From Acidobacteria bacterium RIFCSPLOWO2_12_FULL_68_19 (GTDB lineage: Bacteria; Acidobacteriota; Vicinamibacteria; Vicinamibacterales; UBA2999): 64,000 nucleotides of DNA. The position numbers and the translations under genes were made by a program. How positions within the stretch are numbered: the stretch's first letter is position 1; every line of letters starts with the position of its first letter. The stretch is taken from positions 1-64,000 of the forward strand of contig MELF01000047.1 of assembly GCA_001767525.1 (NCBI GenBank), written 5' to 3'. The notes under the pieces were generated by a model. That model saw nothing but the letters and a program-made list of their open reading frames with translations, was not told where the DNA came from and searched no databases. Positions 25,136-34,097 of this stretch are shown piece by piece.

Positions 25136-26928
25136 GATACGGCCTCCTGCACGTCGGCTCTCGCCGGGGCAGTAAGGAGCGCGTCTTTGAGGACGCGAAG
25201 CGGATTCGCAGGCATCCGGGCGTACTGCTCGCAGAATGCGCGGCGTGCACGCTGGACCACAGGCTCATTCCACCATCCGGCGACATCGTTCCAGATCGCG
25301 GTCACATGTTGCGCGGCCAATTCCGGCGTCTCGTGGTAGATGCGGGCCTGCGCGAGCAGATCGAAATACGGTTGGGCACTCGGGCGCAGTTCAAAATACC
25401 AGGGGTTCCAGAACATGATGGTTGGAATATTTCGGCCCAACGTTTCGAGGAACCCCGTCGAGTTGTAGGTGTAGACGAACAGACGGCATTGACGCAGGCT
25501 GCGCTCGAGTGGCTCGACGGAGGGATCGACCTGGACGTCTGGCAACGCGTCCTTCCACCTGTCGACAAAGAACGTCTGCAGCTTCTTGTCGAGCGCCTCG
25601 TCTATCCGCACGGTCAGTCTCGCGCGAACTGACTCGTCAAGCGTCGCGGCAAATCTGATCTGGTCTTCGACAAAACAGGCTGACTGATTCGACCCGACGG
25701 GCCAGCTCATGCCCCTGAACGTCAGCAGCCTTACCGGGACCGTCACCAGGAGCAGATTGCCGGCTGGATTCCACGTCGCATGTCGCTTGTTGACGTTCGT
25801 GAGAATGACCGCGGCGTGCGTTTGAGGACGGTGATCGCGCCATCCCCATGTGAGATAGCGGTCGGATATCGCCACCTGATGGTCCTCTCCAGAAACGTGC
25901 TTGCCAACGCCAAGCAGCCCGCCGTGCTGACCTATGACCAGAAGAGAACCCTGCTCCACTTTCGCCGCCGCCCACGCCTGAAAGACCTCGCAATACTGAA
26001 ACAGATTCGATGTGAAGATCGCTTTCGGCCTGGACGGCCACGCAAGCCGCTCGGCTGCTCTCGTCAGCGCGCGATACCCCTCCAGGAACACCGTCGGAAT
26101 CTGCTCGGACACCATCGCGGCGGCGAATCGGAAGAACGCGTCCGTGCTGTCGCTCGGGACCTCGAAGTCTCGGCGCCTGGCCAGATCCGGCGCCACGGCA
26201 TCCAGCTGCGGGGCCCTCCATCTCTTCGGGACCTGGCCGAGCATGAGCTGGAGCTTCAGTTCCTCAAGCGGCGGAAGGTAGCTGTGAATGATCATTACCT
26301 CGCTGCGCCACCTGAACTGCGCGAGAAACGAAGCGGCGAACCCACGTAGTGCCGCTGAGGTCGACCCTCTGGCCGGCCTGCGCGGGGAATACGCCGGCAT
26401 CATCGACTCCCCCGCCGCTGCCGGAATCCGTTCCCGCGGAATTCTGTCCTGCCACTCGATGGCCCTCCCGAACAGATGCTGGCTCCACGCGACGTCGTCG
26501 TAGGTCGCAGCGCGCAAGTCTGCCGGAATCGTACGCGCCGCTGGATACTCGCAGATGCGGGTGCCGTCGATCTCGTAGTAATCCGATGCTAACTGCACCA
26601 TCGTCCAGCGATCGAAAAGGACGTGCGTGAACATGTACAGCCAGGGCCCCACCAGAATCCGCCAGTACCGCGTGGAGCGGTCAGTGCCGTGATAGGCATT
26701 CAGGGTGGCGACTGTTCTGCACAGGAGCTCTTCGTAGAGCGATCGAAGACGATCGCAATCGGCGTGATATCGCGCTCGGTCGTCCCAGTGATACGGAACC
26801 ACCTCCGCGTCAAGGTGTTCCCATGCCGCCCGCCTGTTGTACAGACGACACCATTCGCCGAGGAACAGCACAGGGCGATCGCGACGCCAGGTACGTTCGT
26901 TCGCGGTGGTGATCAGAAATCGTTTCAC
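25132..26928 (-). CDS. LIC12162-family putative transferase
   Basis: From the GTG at 26928 the 598-residue protein starts KRFLITTANERTW, followed by RPVLFLGEWCRLYNRR, the characteristic opening of the Leptospira LIC12162 family. Later segments IFTSNLFQYCEVFQAWAA, LLVIGQHGGLLGVGKH, LFVYTYNSTGFLETLGRNIPT and IMFWNPWYFELRPSA look like a GT-B sugar transferase C-terminal domain. A GTG at 26952 would add eight unconserved residues. Members accompany ulosonic-acid and LPS genes; the acceptor and donor are unknown. Confidence 0.75.
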   Translation of the reverse strand: MKRFLITTANERTWRRDRPVLFLGEWCRLYNRRAAWEHLDAEVVPYHWDDRARYHADCDRLRSLYEELLCRTVATLNAYHGTDRSTRYWRILVGPWLYMFTHVLFDRWTMVQLASDYYEIDGTRICEYPAARTIPADLRAATYDDVAWSQHLFGRAIEWQDRIPRERIPAAAGESMMPAYSPRRPARGSTSAALRGFAASFLAQFRWRSEVMIIHSYLPPLEELKLQLMLGQVPKRWRAPQLDAVAPDLARRRDFEVPSDSTDAFFRFAAAMVSEQIPTVFLEGYRALTRAAERLAWPSRPKAIFTSNLFQYCEVFQAWAAAKVEQGSLLVIGQHGGLLGVGKHVSGEDHQVAISDRYLTWGWRDHRPQTHAAVILTNVNKRHATWNPAGNLLLVTVPVRLLTFRGMSWPVGSNQSACFVEDQIRFAATLDESVRARLTVRIDEALDKKLQTFFVDRWKDALPDVQVDPSVEPLERSLRQCRLFVYTYNSTGFLETLGRNIPTIMFWNPWYFELRPSAQPYFDLLAQARIYHETPELAAQHVTAIWNDVAGWWNEPVVQRARRAFCEQYARMPANPLRVLKDALLTAPARADVQEAVS

Positions 26929-27024
26929 GATGTCGCGATCGACACGGCCCACTGGGCGACCGCGTCGTCTTTAGGCACGGGATGAGAGATGCCGCGCCGA
27001 ATGCGGAGTCTTGGCGAGACGTTC

Positions 27025-28839
27025 TTATCGCGCCAACTGAAGAGGAATCACCTTCCGATCGATACCGTCTGGACCATCCGCGCCGGATTCCGCCTCGAGG
27101 GGGACCGGAGCGACGTCGGAGGCCGGTGCGCCGGCAGCACGACCGTACGCACGAAGCGCGTCGGTGACGATCCCTACGTGCGCGTCGCTGAGCGGCAGCG
27201 AAAACACCTCACACAGAATGGCCGGAACACGAACCTGGTCCTTCAGGCCATCCAGGTATCCACGGGCGGCAAGCACGCTCTCGAGTGAGGTCGTGGCAAT
27301 CGCCGTCTTCGAGAGATAAGAGACGACGTACTGATGCAGGATGCGGCGCAGGGCCATGCCACGCTCGTCGTGACGTTCGGCCAACTCGACGATCGGCCAG
27401 AGCTCCTCCGGCAGATGCAGGTAGTAGTTGAACGTATGTTGCAACCCCTCCAGCTCATCAGGGCTCATCTTGGACAGCCGCAGTTCTTTCGCCATCGAGA
27501 CAGGCAGAATGCGACCATCGGCGCCGCGGATCGGAATTTGCTGCTCGATCTGAATCGGCGTGCCTGGATAGGGGAACAGGATGTACACGTTGCATGCGGA
27601 CGTCCCGATCCGGCGGTTTAGCCGGATCGTTTCAAACACGTTGTCACGGGTCTCGCCCGGAAACCCGATGATGTTGAACGTCGAAAGGCGGATGCCGTAC
27701 TCCTGCACGATTTTCAGTCGCTCGACGAGCTGATCATCCCTGTAATTGCGTCGTACTTGGCGGCGGATGCCTTCGTTGCCGCTTTCCACGCCCACGCTCA
27801 TAGCAACGCAGCCCATCTCGCGCGCCAGCTTGACTTTCTCTTCCGTGATCGTGTTCGGCATGACCGAGCAGCCGAACTTGATGCCGAGCCGCTTCAAGCC
27901 ATCCCCGAGCTCCTCCAGGCGGTCGACGCGGGGAAGCAGGAATGAGTCGTCGGCGAACTTGACCCAGGACACACCGAACTCTTCCTTCAGGTGCGTGAGA
28001 TGACTGATCGTGACCGACACCTTCTGCTGCCGGAAGTAGCCTGCGCTACCGCCGGTGCTCTCCGCCACGGTCGGATCGACGCAGTACGTGCACTTCATCG
28101 GGCAACCGCGCGACTGCGCATAAAAAGAGCCCTGGTAGACCTGGCCTTCGAACGGGCGATAGAGATGCCGGCGGTCGAAGAGTCCCCAGTCGGGACAGGG
28201 CAGCTCGTCGTTGTCCACGCGGAGTGCTGGCGGATTGTGCTTGATCGTGCCATCGGCCAGCTTGAAGACTATTCCTCGCACGTTCGCGTAGTCCTTCCCA
28301 GCCTCCATGAGGTCGCACAACTCGACGAACGTCTCGTCCGACTCGCCGATAGCGGCCATGTCGATTTCCTTCTGAGCGAGACAGTCGCCGACGGCGATCG
28401 TGGGGTGAATGCCGCCCACGATCACCTTGCAGTCGTATCTTGCCACCCGCAGCAGATCCAGACAGAAGTCAAAGGTCGACGTCATCGTCGAGATTGCGAT
28501 GAGATCGGGGTTGAACGAATCGATGGCTTTCTGAAACTCCTCCTCGTAGGAGACGACCGGATCGTCCTTCACGAGATCTTCTATCGTGTAGCTCGTGCGC
28601 ATCATCGGACTGACGCCAGAGCGATCGGCCTCTTTCTCACCCAAGCCGCCGTGCACCTTCTGATGAAGGGCTCTCGAGTCGAAGGTGCGGCTGTCGAACT
28701 CCGGATCGGTCTTCATGAACGTGGTATCGACGAGCGCTGTCCTGTGACCATGGCGCTTCAGGTTGGCGGACAACGCCGTGATCCCACCGGGAATCCCGAT
28801 ATTCAGGTAGTGCTCCGGGTACACAAAAAGTACGTTCAT
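27025..28839 (-). CDS. B12-binding-domain radical SAM enzyme
   Basis: The 604-residue protein has an N-terminal cobalamin-type domain (NVLFVYPEHYLNIGIPGGITALSANLK; IVGGIHPTIAVG), a radical SAM CxxxCxxC cluster motif in SRGCPMKCTYC, and a long C-terminal helical region. The class includes methylases and methylthiolases acting on unreactive carbons. In a glycan cluster it could carry out C-methylation or skeletal change of a sugar. It is separated by about 70 bases from the LIC12162-like gene and by 177 bases from the SDR gene upstream. Confidence 0.8.
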   Translation of the reverse strand: MNVLFVYPEHYLNIGIPGGITALSANLKRHGHRTALVDTTFMKTDPEFDSRTFDSRALHQKVHGGLGEKEADRSGVSPMMRTSYTIEDLVKDDPVVSYEEEFQKAIDSFNPDLIAISTMTSTFDFCLDLLRVARYDCKVIVGGIHPTIAVGDCLAQKEIDMAAIGESDETFVELCDLMEAGKDYANVRGIVFKLADGTIKHNPPALRVDNDELPCPDWGLFDRRHLYRPFEGQVYQGSFYAQSRGCPMKCTYCVDPTVAESTGGSAGYFRQQKVSVTISHLTHLKEEFGVSWVKFADDSFLLPRVDRLEELGDGLKRLGIKFGCSVMPNTITEEKVKLAREMGCVAMSVGVESGNEGIRRQVRRNYRDDQLVERLKIVQEYGIRLSTFNIIGFPGETRDNVFETIRLNRRIGTSACNVYILFPYPGTPIQIEQQIPIRGADGRILPVSMAKELRLSKMSPDELEGLQHTFNYYLHLPEELWPIVELAERHDERGMALRRILHQYVVSYLSKTAIATTSLESVLAARGYLDGLKDQVRVPAILCEVFSLPLSDAHVGIVTDALRAYGRAAGAPASDVAPVPLEAESGADGPDGIDRKVIPLQLAR

Positions 28840-29016
28840 ACATCGATCCTCAGCAGCATCGTGACCACGCTCGAGATCTGCTCGCGGAATCTACGGGTTC
28901 CCGCACTTTCGCGACCATCGTCGTGCTGGCCCCGCAGCATGCGGCTCTCTCATGAGGAATGCAAGACTCCATAGTCTGTACGGCCTCATGACAAACAACC
29001 CACAGACCGGACGCGC

Positions 29017-29709
29017 TCATCGGCCTCCGGTCATGAAGAGCGTTTCGCCGGACACGAAGGACGCGAGATCTGACGCAAGGAATAGAACGGCGCCCGCGAT
29101 TTCCTCTGCCTTGCCGATCCGTCCGAGCGGCGTTGCGTCAACAATCCTCGCCAGGCGTTCGGCGGACGAGTGCCGCCGCCGGAACGCGGTGTCAACGGCG
29201 CTCGGCGCCACCCCGACGATCCGGATCCGCCGGAGCTCGCGCACCAGCCGCTGCGCGAAGCTCACGACTCCGGCCTTCGCGACTACGTAGTGGAGAGAGT
29301 CGCCCACGCGCGTCATGCGCACTGTCGAGAGTGGGTTCATCTTAATCGATCTGGTCCAAAGCGCGTCGTCGGAGGCGGCGAACGACGACCGGCCGACGGT
29401 GTCACCCACGTTATTCACGGGGACGTCGAGCCTGTCGATCGTACCCGCCGTCGACCGCGCGAACTCGTCGATTGCCGCTGCGTTCGAGGCGTCGCTCCGC
29501 ACGCCCCTGACATGCGCACGCTCGGCCGCGGACCACTGCTCGAGCTCGGTCGCCGCTTCGTCGTCGGCGCGATACGTGAACCAGACGTTCGCGCGCGACC
29601 TCGCAAAGCCACCCACGATCGCGCGCCCGATGCCCTTGCTCCCGCCGATCACAACAACGTTCCTGCCCGACAAGTCGAAGCCCTGGGTCCGCCAGTCCGG
29701 TTCGGTCAT
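29017..29709 (-). CDS. SDR-family oxidoreductase with internal deletion
   Basis: This 230-residue Rossmann protein has VVVIGGSKGIGRAI, the VNNVG segment, YVVAKAG (catalytic Tyr and Lys) and SGETLFMTGGR. Between NPLSTVRMTRV and GDSLHYVVAK about 25 residues that normally contain the strand and catalytic serine are missing; the gap is in frame. A few residues also appear lost in VRELRRIRIVGVAPS. The gene may encode an inactive or altered protein. Start ATG 29709 overlaps the kinase-like gene by four bases. Confidence 0.75.
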   Translation of the reverse strand: MTEPDWRTQGFDLSGRNVVVIGGSKGIGRAIVGGFARSRANVWFTYRADDEAATELEQWSAAERAHVRGVRSDASNAAAIDEFARSTAGTIDRLDVPVNNVGDTVGRSSFAASDDALWTRSIKMNPLSTVRMTRVGDSLHYVVAKAGVVSFAQRLVRELRRIRIVGVAPSAVDTAFRRRHSSAERLARIVDATPLGRIGKAEEIAGAVLFLASDLASFVSGETLFMTGGR

Positions 29710-30818
29710 ACAGCCGCGCCCTCGAGCGATGTCGCGAGAACACTCGCAAACTCCGTCGCTCTCAGGAACAGGAAGATCGATTTGTTTCGGAAGGCGTTGA
29801 TGCGCCGATCGAAGAACTCAATCTCGTCCTCGTAGTTCGCGTTGACGCCCCGCAGCAGGCACAACAACAGCGCCAGACGCAGGCGAAACCTCTGCTCGGT
29901 GGTGAGCATCGCATCCGCATGACTCCCACCCGTGTCGTCGGCGCATTCGAAAAAGGGGCCAAACAGCCGCCCATAGGTCTGCGCGATAACCTCGGGCCAG
30001 AGCAGCGTCACCTGCACCTCCGGCAGCGCGTCGTCGAGTCCGGTCAGGACATCCGTCTGCAACACGTACTGTCGGTAGTCCGCCGTGTCGTGTGGAAACG
30101 TGTACAGGAACCGAGCAACGCTAAGCAGCGGATCCGCAACGTGCCACGTGGCGTCGGGATCGATCAGGCAGAACTCGGGGCTGCCACTGTTTGTCAACAG
30201 AATGTTGTCTCCGTGGAAATTCCAGTGTCCGAGGGTGGTGAGAAACGGCGCCGTCGCGTCGAGGGCACGAAACGCCGATGACGCGAGGATCCCGTCCACC
30301 GAGGCACGGAGCGACGGGTGGTGCCGCCCGTTGACGATAATCCCCTCCTCGCGCGACAGGCCTGCGATGTGCGGTCGTCGCGACAGCTGCGCGTACTCGT
30401 CGAGCAGCACACGCCGCAGGGTGTTCGTCGGGCGCTCGGACCACCGCGTCCCGACGTCGTCGAGCACGATCTCGACAAGCGCGTGCATCAGGCGTGGGAA
30501 CAGTGCGTCCACGGTCGCGTCGTCCGTCAGCGCGTGCTGGATACACTGCGAAAAGGTCCGCCCCTCGACGTGAGCCTGCTTGTAGTAGGCCCGCCCGCGG
30601 TACGCACCGCGCAGAAAGGTGCCGTACTCGTAGACTGCCGGCAGGTGCGGGGCGATCCTGGCGCTGCGTTCCTTCAAGGCCAGCAGTGTGGCGACTTCCT
30701 TGTGCAGGACGTCGTTCTCCCGTTGCGCGATCTTGTAGACGCATCGGCCGTGTGCCTCGTCGTCACACGCGAACACGAGGTACTTGTCCGAGCTCTTGAG
30801 AATTGTGACGCCCTTCAT
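29706..30818 (-). CDS. Aminoglycoside-phosphotransferase/choline-kinase-like protein
   Basis: In the 370-residue protein the catalytic loop LGHWNFHGDNILL and the following CLIDPDATWH give the kinase HxDxxxxN and DxD pattern. The ATP-binding lobe lies at the start (MKGVTILKSSDKYLVFAC, VYKIAQRENDVLHKE). Family members phosphorylate sugars, choline or antibiotics. It likely phosphorylates a sugar or aminosugar here. ATG 30818 overlaps the GAPDH-like stop (ATGA); the upstream extension to 30890 is rejected. Confidence 0.72.
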   Translation of the reverse strand: MKGVTILKSSDKYLVFACDDEAHGRCVYKIAQRENDVLHKEVATLLALKERSARIAPHLPAVYEYGTFLRGAYRGRAYYKQAHVEGRTFSQCIQHALTDDATVDALFPRLMHALVEIVLDDVGTRWSERPTNTLRRVLLDEYAQLSRRPHIAGLSREEGIIVNGRHHPSLRASVDGILASSAFRALDATAPFLTTLGHWNFHGDNILLTNSGSPEFCLIDPDATWHVADPLLSVARFLYTFPHDTADYRQYVLQTDVLTGLDDALPEVQVTLLWPEVIAQTYGRLFGPFFECADDTGGSHADAMLTTEQRFRLRLALLLCLLRGVNANYEDEIEFFDRRINAFRNKSIFLFLRATEFASVLATSLEGAAV

Positions 30819-32017
30819 GCAGCTGGAAAGAACGCCTTCGGGGCCGTAGTCGTAACGAGGTGCCGGATCACGTTCAGGACGGAGCGGCAATATCCGCGCG
30901 TGTTGTGGACGTACGCCTGCGTGATCAATTCGGCCACGCGCGCGGACGGCGGTCCGGCCATCGCGAACGGGTTGTCCGAGTATCGAAGGTAGCGCTTCCC
31001 CGCAAGGACGACGGCCGCCGATTCGACCATCTCGTAGGCGCGACTGCCGAGCGGCGTATCGGTGACTCGCAGCGTCGATGGCATGGCGCGGGCGGTGTCC
31101 GCGAACGACTCCGCGAACTCCTGCGTCGTGAAACGCCTGGTGTCCGGCCGCTCATACCGAAAGAAGAACCGCGCGATCTGGTAACCGGGCGGCATCGTCA
31201 GGGTTCGCAGCGAAATCGTGTTGATACCGTGGCGGCCAGGAAACAGGCGCCGCATCGCCGTCTCGACCTGCGAGAAGCTCGGCCGGAGGTTGTTGCGCGG
31301 GTCCTGGCTGCGTGGATCGATCGACTTGGTCCCGAGCCGCCCCTGGGGCGTATCGGGATGCACGATATCGAGCTCCGCGCCGACGATGTCGAACGATGCG
31401 CAGCCCCCGCGAACGGCCGCCTCGAGCAGGCCCCTGAGCTGCGCCTGCCAGCCGTTGGTCTGGCACGAGCCAAATGCGACGACGCGTGCGTCGCCCAGCG
31501 GGCGGGACGGATTTCCGAGCAGTCGATCAGGCGCGCCGACGAGGCTCGGATAGAGAGCCGGCAGGTTCGACGCCTCCGCAACTCCCGCCACGAATCGTGA
31601 CACCGACAGAAACCGCTCCATGAAGGCGCGGTTGGCGATATGCGCCTTCGACGTGGCGACGACGCAGGCGGCGAACGACCGCCCGAGCGTGTCAAGGCTG
31701 ACGGTCGCGGCATCTCCCCAGAGCACGTCGATCGGTCGACCCCGGATCACGAGCCTGCCGTGCGCCAGGTCGACCGACACCTCGTCCACGAGGCGCGGGT
31801 CGGCGAGCACGAGGCGCGCGTACAGGGAGTGCAGGGGATGGAGGTGCGGATGCCTCGACTGGTCGGCTATGGGGTTCGTGACCACGGCGCTGATGGCGAT
31901 GCCGTCCCGGGCGGGGTCGTTCATGCCCAACAGCAGCGAGCCGATCTCCGCGCCGCAGCCCACGAGCAACACGTCATGCGCCCGGCCGGCCAAGGCGCGT
32001 TCCGGGGAGGGTCCCAT
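30815..32017 (-). CDS. Divergent GAPDH-like dehydrogenase
   Basis: The 400-residue protein has the GAPDH layout: NAD-binding start VLLVGCGAEIGSLLL in place of the canonical GFGRIG, PIDVLWGDAATVSLDTLGRSF, the catalytic cysteine C185 in FGSCQTNGW where GAPDH has SCTTN, a probable general base H220 in DIVHPDTPQG, and LFPGRHGINTISLRTLTMPP matching the GAPDH substrate segment. It is strongly divergent, so its substrate may be a sugar aldehyde or acyl phosphate other than glyceraldehyde 3-phosphate. A 2-base gap separates it from the ATP-grasp gene. Confidence 0.65.
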   Translation of the reverse strand: MGPSPERALAGRAHDVLLVGCGAEIGSLLLGMNDPARDGIAISAVVTNPIADQSRHPHLHPLHSLYARLVLADPRLVDEVSVDLAHGRLVIRGRPIDVLWGDAATVSLDTLGRSFAACVVATSKAHIANRAFMERFLSVSRFVAGVAEASNLPALYPSLVGAPDRLLGNPSRPLGDARVVAFGSCQTNGWQAQLRGLLEAAVRGGCASFDIVGAELDIVHPDTPQGRLGTKSIDPRSQDPRNNLRPSFSQVETAMRRLFPGRHGINTISLRTLTMPPGYQIARFFFRYERPDTRRFTTQEFAESFADTARAMPSTLRVTDTPLGSRAYEMVESAAVVLAGKRYLRYSDNPFAMAGPPSARVAELITQAYVHNTRGYCRSVLNVIRHLVTTTAPKAFFPAA

Positions 32018-32019
32018 TG

Positions 32020-33078
32020 CTATCTCACGCGCACGAACCGGGGCACGGGGCGCACCTGAATCGGCGCGGCGGGCGGCTGCGATTCCAGGAGCGGCCTCTT
32101 CGTCAAGAGGCGCACGAGCTCGGCCGGCACATTAACGCCTGCGGCGACGGCGGCCCCGACGGATCCGCTGAGCCGGCAGCTCGCATCGAGCAGCCGTGGC
32201 CTGCCGTCGTCGCTGAGCGCCACATCGAAATCACAGACGCCGTCCACGCTGAACGCCTGCGTCAGCGTCGACGCGTACCGTTCGATGGCATCGTTCCGGG
32301 TCACGCAGCACCCTTCGTTCACCGGCGAGAGCGGATTGATGTACTGCCTCAGCCGCGGTACCACCAGCATGGGCGATCCCTCACGCGCCAGGCAGTCGAC
32401 GTCGAACACGTGGCTCCCGTAGTACGGCATCGCCAGATAGGCGTCGAGCAGGCAGCCGCGCCTGTGGAGCTCATCGCGGACAGCCGTCCAGGCGCCCCGC
32501 CCGCAGAAACGGTCCGGCAAGAGCGGCGTGAACTCCTCGACCGCCGCGTCCACGATGATGATGCCGCGCGAGCCACTGCCACGGCGCTGTTTCAGCACGA
32601 CCGGCCGCGCCGGATACCCCAACGCCTCCAGCGCCTTCCCTGCCTCTCTGATCGAGCCCACGAGCCGCCAGGGACCGACGTCCACCTCGTTCGCTTCGAG
32701 ATGTTCGAACATCGTGCCCTTGTCCGTCATCCGGAAGACGACCTCGGCGGCGCTGACCGAAGCGACAATGCCCCGCTCCTCGAAGCGGCGGCGGGCGCCC
32801 GCCACGGCCCTCGATTCGGCCTCGGAGAGCGGAATGACGACCTCCACGCGGAGCTGATCGCAGATCTCGAGCAGGCGCGTCAGATAGGCATCCTCGGAGG
32901 CATCCGGGTGTGGCACGTGCGCGAACGCGTCGACATGCCAGGCGCGCGCGTGCGGGTCTGCGTCCACGCCGACGACAAACGCCGAGAAGTCAGGCGCACG
33001 GCGCAGCGCGTCCACGACCTCATAGCAGAAATGGCCGCCAATCGAGGTCACGAGGACGCGAACGTGTCCCGCCGTCAT
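32020..33078 (-). CDS. ATP-grasp ligase (CarB-like)
   Basis: In the 352-residue protein the N-terminal domain starts VRVLVTSIGGHFCYEVV and has PLSEAESRAVAG; the ATP-grasp domain contains VVLKQRRGSGSRGIIIV and the metal-binding region CDFDVALSDDGRPRLLDASCRLSGS. Such enzymes activate a carboxylate as acyl phosphate and join it to an amine or thiol. It is next to a nonulosonic acid synthase, so it may amidate or aminoacylate a sugar. ATG 33078 overlaps the NeuB-family gene stop. Confidence 0.8.
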   Translation of the reverse strand: MTAGHVRVLVTSIGGHFCYEVVDALRRAPDFSAFVVGVDADPHARAWHVDAFAHVPHPDASEDAYLTRLLEICDQLRVEVVIPLSEAESRAVAGARRRFEERGIVASVSAAEVVFRMTDKGTMFEHLEANEVDVGPWRLVGSIREAGKALEALGYPARPVVLKQRRGSGSRGIIIVDAAVEEFTPLLPDRFCGRGAWTAVRDELHRRGCLLDAYLAMPYYGSHVFDVDCLAREGSPMLVVPRLRQYINPLSPVNEGCCVTRNDAIERYASTLTQAFSVDGVCDFDVALSDDGRPRLLDASCRLSGSVGAAVAAGVNVPAELVRLLTKRPLLESQPPAAPIQVRPVPRFVRVR

Positions 33079-34097
33079 GTGGAGACGTGGTCCGCCGTAA
33101 TCACGTCGTTCTTCGAGAGCGGCAGGCGCGCGACCTTGCCGAGTACGGCGTCGAGCTGGGCGGGCGCCAGGCCCACCTGCCCCGGTCGCGGGCGCTTCAA
33201 GGCGACATTCTGCGCCGACAACACCTCGCCAGGCGCAATGTCGCAACGAGCCACCAGGCACCGGTGGCGTTCGGCGCGCACAGCCTGCTCGCCGGAGGTC
33301 GGCACGAGCGCGCCGCTGCCGCGCATCGTCTCGACGCGACGGATGCTTCCGACCATTCGGAGAAAGTCGGCCGGCTCCATGGAGAGGACATGGTCAGCGC
33401 CCGGCAGCGTTCTATCGAGCGTGAAATGCTTCTCGATGACCGACGCTCCCAGGGCGACGGCCGCCGCGCACGCGAGTCCGTCGACCGTATGGTCCGAATA
33501 GCCGACCGCGACGTCGAACCGATCGACCAGTCTGGTGACGGCCGACAGGTTGAGGCTCTCGTCCGGAGCCGGGTAGAGGGCGGTGCATTTCAGCAATGCC
33601 ACCCCCGGCGCGCCGTGCGCGCGTGCCGTCGCGACAGCCGTCTCGATTTCAGTCTCGAACGCCAGGCCGGTCGACATGATCACTGGTACGCGATGACGCG
33701 CGGCTTCGGCAATCAGCGGGAGATTGGTCATCAGACCCGACGAGATCTTCACGGCCGGCATGCCGAGGCGCATGATTCGCGCCAGGCTTCCGAAGTCGCC
33801 TGGCGTGGAGAACAGCACCACGCCCGCCCGCTCCGCCACGCGCATCAGGCCAGCGAGCGACTCGTCGCTCAACTCGGTTCCGCAGAACGCCCGGTACGAG
33901 TCGGTGCCTTCGACGTAACTTTCGTCGACGTCGAGCGTCTGCAGCTTGACCGCGTCGGCGCCGGCGCGTGCCGCTGCTTCGATCATCTGCGCGCAGCGCT
34001 CGGGATCGCCTCCATGGTTGATGCCGATCTCGGCGACCACGAAGACGCGCGCGCCCCGGCCGATCCGGTGCGCGCCGATGGTGAAGAAATGGTCCAC
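33075..34097 (-). CDS. NeuB/PseI-family nonulosonic acid synthase
   Basis: This 340-residue synthase condenses phosphoenolpyruvate with an aminosugar to make a nine-carbon acid. It has VFVVAEIGINHGGD, DAVKLQTLD, the core EKHFTLDRTLPGADH and a complete C-terminal SAF/antifreeze-like domain (RCLVARCDIAPGEVLSAQNVALKRPRPG). It is the most canonical of the three NeuB paralogues here and is next to PIG-L and PseG-like genes, so it is the best candidate for pseudaminic acid synthase. GTG 34097 overlaps the PIG-L stop (TAGTG). Confidence 0.88.
   Translation of the reverse strand: MDHFFTIGAHRIGRGARVFVVAEIGINHGGDPERCAQMIEAAARAGADAVKLQTLDVDESYVEGTDSYRAFCGTELSDESLAGLMRVAERAGVVLFSTPGDFGSLARIMRLGMPAVKISSGLMTNLPLIAEAARHRVPVIMSTGLAFETEIETAVATARAHGAPGVALLKCTALYPAPDESLNLSAVTRLVDRFDVAVGYSDHTVDGLACAAAVALGASVIEKHFTLDRTLPGADHVLSMEPADFLRMVGSIRRVETMRGSGALVPTSGEQAVRAERHRCLVARCDIAPGEVLSAQNVALKRPRPGQVGLAPAQLDAVLGKVARLPLSKNDVITADHVST

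Noticed and set aside
28840-29016. RNA gene or riboswitch in the 177-bp gap
   Set aside because: No convincing stem-loop, aptamer motif or conserved promoter was seen; nothing can be supported.
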